DNA from: Tichowtungia aerotolerans
GTDB lineage: Bacteria > Verrucomicrobiota > Kiritimatiellia > Kiritimatiellales > Tichowtungiaceae
Assembly (NCBI RefSeq): GCF_009905215.1
Contig: NZ_CP047593.1
Location: 2,980,900 to 3,044,899, forward strand
Direction: 5' to 3'
Length of the DNA: 64,000 bases
Within the stretch, counting starts at the first letter, position 1. Each line of letters opens with the position of its first letter. The notes beneath the pieces were generated by a model, which saw only the letters and a program-made list of their open reading frames with translations, did not search any database and was not told where the DNA came from. A program made the position numbers and the translations under genes. Below, in pieces: positions 59,037 to 64,000 of this stretch.

Positions 59037-60854
59037 ATGAGCGCACCGACAACAAATCAGAAGCTACTTGATTGGGTAGCTGAAATCGAAAAAATGTGCA
59101 CCCCGGACCAGGTGGTTTGGTGTGATGGATCGACTGAAGAGTACGATCGCCTGATGGACCTGATGGTCAGCACCGGAATGGCAATCAAGCTGAACGAAGA
59201 AAAACGCCCGAACAGCTACGCATTCAACTCCGACCCGTCCGACGTGGCTCGCGTTGAAGGTCGTACCTACATCGCTTCTGTTAAGGAAGAAGATGCCGGA
59301 CCGACCAACAACTGGATTGATCCGGTTGAGCTGAAAAAAACCATGACGGAACTGTACTCCGGCTGTATGAAAGGCCGCACCATGTACGTGATCCCGTTCT
59401 CCATGGGTCCAATCGGTTCCGACATTGCTAAAAACGCAATCGAAATCACCGACTCTCCGTACGTTGTGGTTAACATGCACATCATGGCCCGCGTTTCCAC
59501 CGAAGTCCTTCGTCTGATCGAAAAGAACGACGATTTCATTCCCTGCCTGCACTCCGTCGGTTCGCCGCTCGAAGAAGGTCAGGAAGACAGCCGTTGGCCC
59601 TGCGCTCCGATCGAAAAGAAATACATCGCTCACTTCCCGGAAGAAAACCTCATCTGGTCCTACGGTTCCGGTTACGGCGGAAACGCTCTGCTCGGCAAAA
59701 AATGTCTGGCGCTGCGTATCGCTTCCGCAATGGCCGGCCGCGAAGGCTGGATGGCTGAGCACATGCTCATCCTCCGCTTTACCAGCCCGGAAGGCAAACA
59801 GTACCACATTGCTGCTGCGTTCCCGTCTGCCTGCGGAAAAACCAACCTGGCCATGCTCCAGTCCACCGTTCCGGGCTGGAAAGTTGAAACCATCGGTGAC
59901 GATATTGCATGGATGAAGCCGGGCGAAGACGGACGTCTCTACGCCATCAACCCGGAGGCCGGATTCTTCGGTGTTGCTCCGGGTACTGCTGAGTACTCCA
60001 ATCCGATGGCTCTCGCAAGCTGCGCAAGCGATGCGATCTTCACCAACGTTGTTGTGACTGAAGACAAAGACGTTTGGTGGGAAGACATGGGTTACGACTG
60101 CCCGAACGGCGGCGGAACCGACTGGAAAAACAATCCTTGGAAACAGGGTGATGTTGACGCCGACGGTAACAAAATCAAAGGTGCTCACCCGAACAGCCGC
60201 TTCACCGCTCGTGCTGACCACTGTCCGGTTATCTGCCCGGATTGGGAAAACCCGGCCGGTGTTCCGATCGATATCTTCGTATTCGGTGGAAAACGGACGT
60301 CTGTGATGCCGCTCGTACACGAAGCTTTCGACTTCGAACAGGGCGTCTACATGGGTGCAACCGCATCCTCCGAGCCGACCGCTGCTGCGCTTGACCTCGG
60401 TAACGTAAGCCTGCGCTTCGACCCGTTCGCCATGACTCCGTTCATCGGATACCACGCTGGTGACTACATGCAGCACTGGTTCGACATGGGCGAAAAACTC
60501 GGCGACAAAGCTCCGAAGTGCTTCTACGTCAACTGGTTCCAGAAAGATGAAAGCGGCTTTGTTTGGCCTGGGTTTGGCGATAACAGCCGCGTTCTGAAAT
60601 GGATGTGCGACCGTGTTGAAGGCAAAGTCGACGCAGTTGAAACTCCGATTGGTCTGATGCCGAAGAAAGAGGACTTCTGTTTTGAAGGTCTCGACCTGTC
60701 CGACGAAGCCTGGGAAAAACTCATGACCGTTGACAACGCTGAGTTCCTGAAAACTGTTGAAAACGCCAAAGAGTACCTCGCCAAATTCGGCGACAAGCTC
60801 CCGGCTAAAATCAGCGAGCAGCTCGAGAAACTCGAAGCTCGTCTGAACGCCTAA
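59037..60854 (+). CDS. pckG: Phosphoenolpyruvate carboxykinase, GTP-dependent
   Basis: A 605-residue GTP-type PEPCK, interconverting oxaloacetate and phosphoenolpyruvate for gluconeogenesis or anaplerosis. Motifs: EGRTYIASVKEEDAGPTNNW near the N-terminus, YVIPFSMGPIGS, the P-loop AFPSACGKTNLAML with the catalytic cysteine near residue 265, ETIGDDIAWMKPGEDG, and FVFGGKR. AGGAGG is 7 bases before the ATG. The gene uses an unusually uniform codon set (AAA, GAA, CTG, CGT) suggesting high expression. A palindrome begins right after the stop codon, followed by a strong terminator. Confidence 0.97.
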   Translation: MSAPTTNQKLLDWVAEIEKMCTPDQVVWCDGSTEEYDRLMDLMVSTGMAIKLNEEKRPNSYAFNSDPSDVARVEGRTYIASVKEEDAGPTNNWIDPVELKKTMTELYSGCMKGRTMYVIPFSMGPIGSDIAKNAIEITDSPYVVVNMHIMARVSTEVLRLIEKNDDFIPCLHSVGSPLEEGQEDSRWPCAPIEKKYIAHFPEENLIWSYGSGYGGNALLGKKCLALRIASAMAGREGWMAEHMLILRFTSPEGKQYHIAAAFPSACGKTNLAMLQSTVPGWKVETIGDDIAWMKPGEDGRLYAINPEAGFFGVAPGTAEYSNPMALASCASDAIFTNVVVTEDKDVWWEDMGYDCPNGGGTDWKNNPWKQGDVDADGNKIKGAHPNSRFTARADHCPVICPDWENPAGVPIDIFVFGGKRTSVMPLVHEAFDFEQGVYMGATASSEPTAAALDLGNVSLRFDPFAMTPFIGYHAGDYMQHWFDMGEKLGDKAPKCFYVNWFQKDESGFVWPGFGDNSRVLKWMCDRVEGKVDAVETPIGLMPKKEDFCFEGLDLSDEAWEKLMTVDNAEFLKTVENAKEYLAKFGDKLPAKISEQLEKLEARLNA

Positions 60855-60855
60855 T

Positions 60856-60872
60856 TTTCCAAACCTTGGAAA
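60856..60872. repeat. Palindrome TTTCCAA-N3-TTGGAAA, intergenic
   Basis: Perfect copy with arms extended to TTTTCCAA-ACC-TTGGAAAA, two bases after pckG's stop and seven before the terminator stem. Confidence 0.9.
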
Positions 60873-60878
60873 ATACGA

Positions 60879-60909
60879 AAGCGCTCCGGTTCGCCGGAGC
60901 GCTTTTTTT
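60879..60909 (+). terminator. Rho-independent terminator after pckG
   Basis: AAGCGCTCCGG-TTCG-CCGGAGCGCTT: perfect 11-bp stem with UUCG tetraloop (60879-60904), followed by TTTTTG. Confidence 0.95.
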
Positions 60910-60938
60910 GTGTTTCTTTGCAATCATTGGAACGGTTT

Positions 60939-60984
60939 CTTCCAAGGTTTGGAAATTGACCCTTGGGGCGGGGTAGTCTACTCT
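60939..60984 (+). promoter_or_regulatory. Palindrome copy abutting a candidate purA promoter
   Basis: CTTCCAA-GGT-TTGGAAA (60939-60955, one mismatch) is followed immediately by TTGACC (60956-60961), 17 bp, TACTCT (60979-60984). If this is the purA promoter, the palindrome touches its -35 element. Confidence 0.45.
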
Positions 60985-61027
60985 CTTTGCTTTTAAGAAA
61001 CCGCGCAGAATAAGGATTTTATAGAAA

Positions 61028-62305
61028 ATGGCTAATTCAGTTTTGATCGGGTCGCAGTGGGGCGACGAAGGCAAAGGTAAAGTAATCGATGTGCTCACCG
61101 AAAACGCAGACTGGGTGGTGCGTTATCAGGGCGGCAACAATGCCGGTCACACCGTGGAAGTGGGTGATCAGAAATATGTGCTGCACCTTACTCCGTCCGG
61201 AATTCTTCGTCCGACAGCAAAATGTGTGATTGGTAACGGTTTGGTCGTGGACCCGCTTGGTTTGGCTGAAGAACTGCAGGACCTTGAGAAACGCGGAATT
61301 TCCATCGATGGCCGTCTGTTCATCAGTGACCGCGCACACCTCGTGATTCAGTACCACAAAGAGCTCGACGGCGCCAAAGAAGCCAAGCTTGAAACGGGCA
61401 AAAAGATCGGCACCACCAAACGCGGAATCGGCCCGTGCTATTCCGATAAAGCGGACCGCAACGGTCTTCGTATGGGGGATGTGCTTGAGAATGATTTTGA
61501 AGCAATGCTGCGAGAGCGTATTGATGTTAAAAACAGCATGCTTGCTGTCCTCGGGGCTCCGGCTCTCGACGCCGATGCACTGGTCGCGCAGTACATGCCT
61601 GCCTTTGAATATCTCAAGCCGTTTATCTGCGATACCGTTCCGATGCTCAACGAAGCCATTCGCGACGAAAAACAGAATGTTCTGTTTGAAGGTGCGCAGG
61701 GTGTCATGCTTGATATCGATTTCGGAACATATCCCTTTGTCACCTCGTCCAGCACCGGAGCGGGCGGAGTTTCCGCCGGAGCCGGAGTACCGCCGCATTC
61801 CATCACGGATGTGATCGGCATCGTGAAAGCCTACACGACCCGTGTGGGAGAAGGTCCGTTCCCGACGGAACTGTTCGACGATGACGGTATGCAGCTCGCA
61901 AAGGTTGGTAATGAGTTCGGTGCCACAACCGGGCGCCCGCGTCGTTGCGGATGGTTCGATGCAGTCGTTGCTCGCTACTCTGCCATGATCGGGGGGGTCG
62001 ACCGCTGGGCGCTGATGAAACTCGACGTGCTCGATGGGTTTGAAACCATCAAGGTTTGTGTGGCCTATGACTGCGACGGCGAACGGGTCGAAACCGTCCC
62101 TGCCAGCATCAGCAAGTTGGCCCGCTGCAAGCCGATCTATGAAGAATTTGAAGGCTGGAACTGCCCGACCACCGGCTGCACGTCGATTGATGAGCTGCCG
62201 GAACAGGCAAAAAAATATATCAAATGGATCGAAGGGCTGACCGGTGTTCCTGTTTCAATTCTGTCGGTTGGCCCGAAACGCGCCAGCACAATTGTTCTTG
62301 GCTAA
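61028..62305 (+). CDS. purA: Adenylosuccinate synthetase
   Basis: A 425-residue GTP-dependent enzyme that converts IMP and aspartate to adenylosuccinate. Motifs: LIGSQWGDEGKGKVIDVLTE (P-loop and catalytic Asp), RYQGGNNAGHTVEVGDQKY (catalytic His), TTKRGIGPCYSDKADR, EGAQGVMLDIDFGTYPFVTS, TTGRPRRCGWFD and the C-terminal GPKRASTI. Length is normal. It heads a purA-uppS-cdsA-rseP run; the gap to uppS is 18 bp. Confidence 0.97.
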   Translation: MANSVLIGSQWGDEGKGKVIDVLTENADWVVRYQGGNNAGHTVEVGDQKYVLHLTPSGILRPTAKCVIGNGLVVDPLGLAEELQDLEKRGISIDGRLFISDRAHLVIQYHKELDGAKEAKLETGKKIGTTKRGIGPCYSDKADRNGLRMGDVLENDFEAMLRERIDVKNSMLAVLGAPALDADALVAQYMPAFEYLKPFICDTVPMLNEAIRDEKQNVLFEGAQGVMLDIDFGTYPFVTSSSTGAGGVSAGAGVPPHSITDVIGIVKAYTTRVGEGPFPTELFDDDGMQLAKVGNEFGATTGRPRRCGWFDAVVARYSAMIGGVDRWALMKLDVLDGFETIKVCVAYDCDGERVETVPASISKLARCKPIYEEFEGWNCPTTGCTSIDELPEQAKKYIKWIEGLTGVPVSILSVGPKRASTIVLG

Positions 62306-62323
62306 TTCAAAACAACCGGGACA

Positions 62324-63055
62324 TTGAAACTGGAAATTCCAGAGCTCGAGACGGTGCCGACTCACGTGGCGATCATTATGGATGGGAATGGTCGCTGGGC
62401 CAATGAGCGCGGGTTGCCGCGCTTGAAAGGCCATGAAGAGGGCGCGCAGTCGGTGCTTGCTGTATTGAGAGCAGCAAAGGCTGTTGGCGTCAAATACCTG
62501 ACTCTTTACGCGTTCAGCACAGAAAACTGGAAGCGTCCCAAAGACGAAGTCGACGGACTGATGACGCTGCTGGGCTCTTTTATGCAGAAGCATTCCCGGG
62601 AGTTTCTGAAAAATAAAATTCGTTTGCGGGTCATGGGCGAACTCGATCGGCTTCCCAGAGCGGTTCGGGGGGGGCTGTCCAAACTGATGAAGGAATCCGC
62701 AAAGGATTATGAGCACACGCTGATTGTGGCGCTCAGTTACGGCAGTCGCAAGGAGATTGCAGACGCGGCCAAGGCCATTGCCCGTAAAACGGCTGAGGGA
62801 GAGCTGGATCCGGACGCGATTACCGAAGAAACTTTTTCGCAGTATTTGTATCTGCCTGACGTGCCGGATCCGGAACTGATGATTCGCACCAGCGGCGAGT
62901 TGCGGTTGAGCAATTTCCTGCTCTGGCAGCTGTCGTATGCTGAATTTTATGTCACTGATACCTACTGGCCGGATTTTCGTGAAAAGGAATTTTTCCAGGC
63001 CTTGGAAAGTTTTGGTAAGCGGGGCCGGCGTTTTGGCGGCATCGTGACGCAATAA
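62324..63055 (+). CDS. uppS: Undecaprenyl diphosphate synthase
   Basis: A 243-residue cis-prenyltransferase making the C55 carrier for peptidoglycan and the polysaccharide described upstream. Motifs: HVAIIMDGNGRWANERGLPR (catalytic Asp, P-site Arg), LTLYAFSTENWKRPKDEV, and the C-terminal DPELMIRTSGELRLSNFLLW with Y-A-E-F-Y-V-T. TTG start at 62324 behind an ACCGGGA site; no ATG is available before MDGNGR. A palindrome copy is read F-F-Q-A-L-E-S, four residues after DFREKE. Confidence 0.95.
   Translation: MKLEIPELETVPTHVAIIMDGNGRWANERGLPRLKGHEEGAQSVLAVLRAAKAVGVKYLTLYAFSTENWKRPKDEVDGLMTLLGSFMQKHSREFLKNKIRLRVMGELDRLPRAVRGGLSKLMKESAKDYEHTLIVALSYGSRKEIADAAKAIARKTAEGELDPDAITEETFSQYLYLPDVPDPELMIRTSGELRLSNFLLWQLSYAEFYVTDTYWPDFREKEFFQALESFGKRGRRFGGIVTQ
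62992..63008 (+). repeat. Palindrome TTTCCAA-N3-TTGGAAA, one mismatch
   Basis: TTTCCAG-GCC-TTGGAAA in uppS, read F-Q-A-L-E-S. The family has F-x-x-A-L/I here, so this copy fits a naturally similar peptide. Confidence 0.65.
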
Positions 63056-63063
63056 GGAGCTGT

Positions 63064-63912
63064 ATGGATAAAAAACGAATTTTGCTTGGCCTGACGATTG
63101 CGGCCGTGCTGATTACGCTGCTGCTGATTGTGCCGGCCGGGAATCCGGCCGCTCTGGTTGTCTTTTTGGCGATTTGTGCTTTGGCGATGCGCGAGATTTA
63201 TGCGCTGATGGCTAAAGGGAATATGCCGGCATCTACAGGGATGGGAATGACCAGCGGTCTGGTCTTTGTTGCGTTGACCTGGTGGGTATCCCGCTCGGAC
63301 CAATGGACGGATAACGCATTATGGGCACTGCTGCTCGCGATTTTGATTGTTAATTTTTTCCGGTTGCCGCTCAGTCAAAGGGATGCGCTGAGGGCGATTC
63401 GCAATGCGCTGGGAACCTTGTTCGGTTTTATTTATGTTGCCTTTTTCTGGAGCTTTTTCGTGCGGCTTTATATGGAAGGGGACATCAGCGAGCCGGCTCG
63501 GGTTGCGTTTTATCTGCTGCTCGCGGTTAAGTGGGGCGATGCCGGGGCGTACTTCATCGGTTCCAGGTTCGGCAGGCACCGTCTTGCTCCTTCGGTTTCT
63601 CCGAAGAAGAGCTGGGAGGGGTTGTTGGGTGGCATTCTTTTCTCATGCGTGGTCGGGGTCATTTGGTGGATTGCCACCGATGGGACATTGGGACCATATT
63701 CTTTTCCGCTGTACCATGTGCTGATTCTGGGAGTGGTGCTTCCAATTATTGGAACGATGGGGGATTTGGTGGAGTCGTTATTTAAGCGGGCTGTGGACGT
63801 GAAAGATTCCGGGGCCATTGCACATGGTATGGGCGGCATGCTTGATATGATTGACAGTCTGCTTTTTACCGCGCCCTTTATGTACATCTACATTCAGATT
63901 TTCTTAGATTAG
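63064..63912 (+). CDS. cdsA: Phosphatidate cytidylyltransferase
   Basis: A 282-residue membrane enzyme forming CDP-diacylglycerol from CTP and phosphatidate. About eight hydrophobic segments; the CdsA signature lies at the C-terminus, SLFKRAVDVKDSGAIAHGMGGMLDMIDS. Positions usually P-G-H-G-G-x-L-D-R read A-H-G-M-G-G-M-L-D-M here, a mild departure. SPKKSWEGLLGG, the other conserved stretch, is intact. It starts 8 bp after uppS and precedes the rseP-like gene by 7 bp. Confidence 0.93.
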   Translation: MDKKRILLGLTIAAVLITLLLIVPAGNPAALVVFLAICALAMREIYALMAKGNMPASTGMGMTSGLVFVALTWWVSRSDQWTDNALWALLLAILIVNFFRLPLSQRDALRAIRNALGTLFGFIYVAFFWSFFVRLYMEGDISEPARVAFYLLLAVKWGDAGAYFIGSRFGRHRLAPSVSPKKSWEGLLGGILFSCVVGVIWWIATDGTLGPYSFPLYHVLILGVVLPIIGTMGDLVESLFKRAVDVKDSGAIAHGMGGMLDMIDSLLFTAPFMYIYIQIFLD

Positions 63913-63919
63913 GATCCTC

Positions 63920-64000
63920 ATGCTAGACATTCTTCTTTCCGGCTGGACGATTTTTTACAGTGTTGTTCTCGCGCTTTTCCTGTTCGGGGTGACCGTGTTT
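63920..64000 (+). CDS. rseP: Probable RseP-type site-2 protease, first 27 codons
   Basis: ATG 63920 with AGGATC upstream. The visible 27 residues form one hydrophobic helix ending F-L-F-G-V-T-V-F, the stretch that normally leads into the zinc motif H-E-x-x-H of RseP. The purA/uppS/cdsA neighbourhood supports it (uppS-cdsA-(dxr)-rseP is a common order; dxr is absent here). The diagnostic residues lie beyond the window edge, so the call is provisional. Confidence 0.6.
   Translation, partial: MLDILLSGWTIFYSVVLALFLFGVTVF

Noticed and set aside
59064-60923. 619-codon open frame antisense to pckG
   Set aside because: It mirrors the very regular codon use of pckG; the translation shows no domain and no start signal.
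1-64000. tRNA, rRNA and CRISPR arrays
   Set aside because: No cloverleaf, rRNA stretch or regularly spaced direct repeat was found by reading; a covariance-model search could overturn this for tRNA.

Overview
The window looks like chromosomal DNA of a Gram-negative-type bacterium of the PVC group, most likely Kiritimatiellota or a near relative (inferred; no database search was possible). Reasons are the gene families (GTP-type PEP carboxykinase, exosortase with EpsI, a GbsR-like regulator paired with a NusG paralogue, S23 four-helix-bundle genes, a DRTGG/PHP module) and a very frequent short palindrome, TTTCCAA-NNN-TTGGAAA, which sits both in genes and between them. I saw no rRNA, tRNA, CRISPR array or transposase.

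Layout. 1-3.8 kb is housekeeping: rsmE 3' end, pgpA, an alkaline phosphatase, a small membrane protein and mnmE. 3.9-51.5 kb is a very large, almost entirely co-directional surface-polysaccharide locus. It opens with a GbsR/MarR-like regulator and a specialised NusG paralogue followed by a structured leader. Nucleotide-sugar and sulfate-activation genes come next: a UDP-glucuronate-epimerase-like gene, cysQ, cysD, cysNC, gmd, fcl, rfbD, rfbB, rfbA, rfbC, a TviB-like dehydrogenase and a WbpP-like epimerase. Assembly and decoration genes follow: an MBOAT acyltransferase broken by an in-frame stop, an SGNH-like partner, a nitroreductase-like protein, a pyruvyltransferase, a Wzx flippase, about seven glycosyltransferases, two O-antigen polymerase/ligase-like proteins, a VanZ-TagA-TagA fusion, a WbaP-type initiating transferase, epimerases and multi-membrane proteins. 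The locus ends with exosortase and EpsI. No Wza/Wzc-type exporter, no sulfotransferase and no PEP-CTERM substrate was recognised in the window.

51.5-64 kb returns to core genes: a leucine-attenuator leader, leuA-aroE, a prepilin peptidase, DRTGG / CBS-ATPase / DRTGG / PHP, a universal stress protein, a metallo-hydrolase with a 24-residue membrane peptide encoded just ahead of it, pckG, purA, uppS, cdsA and the first codons of an rseP-like gene.

Three layers of structure are not explained by the genes. (1) I found 24 copies of the 17-bp palindrome. Copies inside genes are read in all three codon phases, and none lies in 12.4-31.7 kb or 32.9-47.2 kb. (2) Word-like repeats and hairpins (families CCTAAAACTTAACACC, TCAAACTCCAAAC, GACAGAAGACAGAGG, CCCATACACCCATAC) fill gaps around the S23 genes and appear in frame inside several polysaccharide genes; the duplicated TagA domain gives an internal control for two of these insertions. 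(3) A classical ribosome-mediated attenuator precedes leuA, with leader peptide MKNRFNSLELLLLAG.
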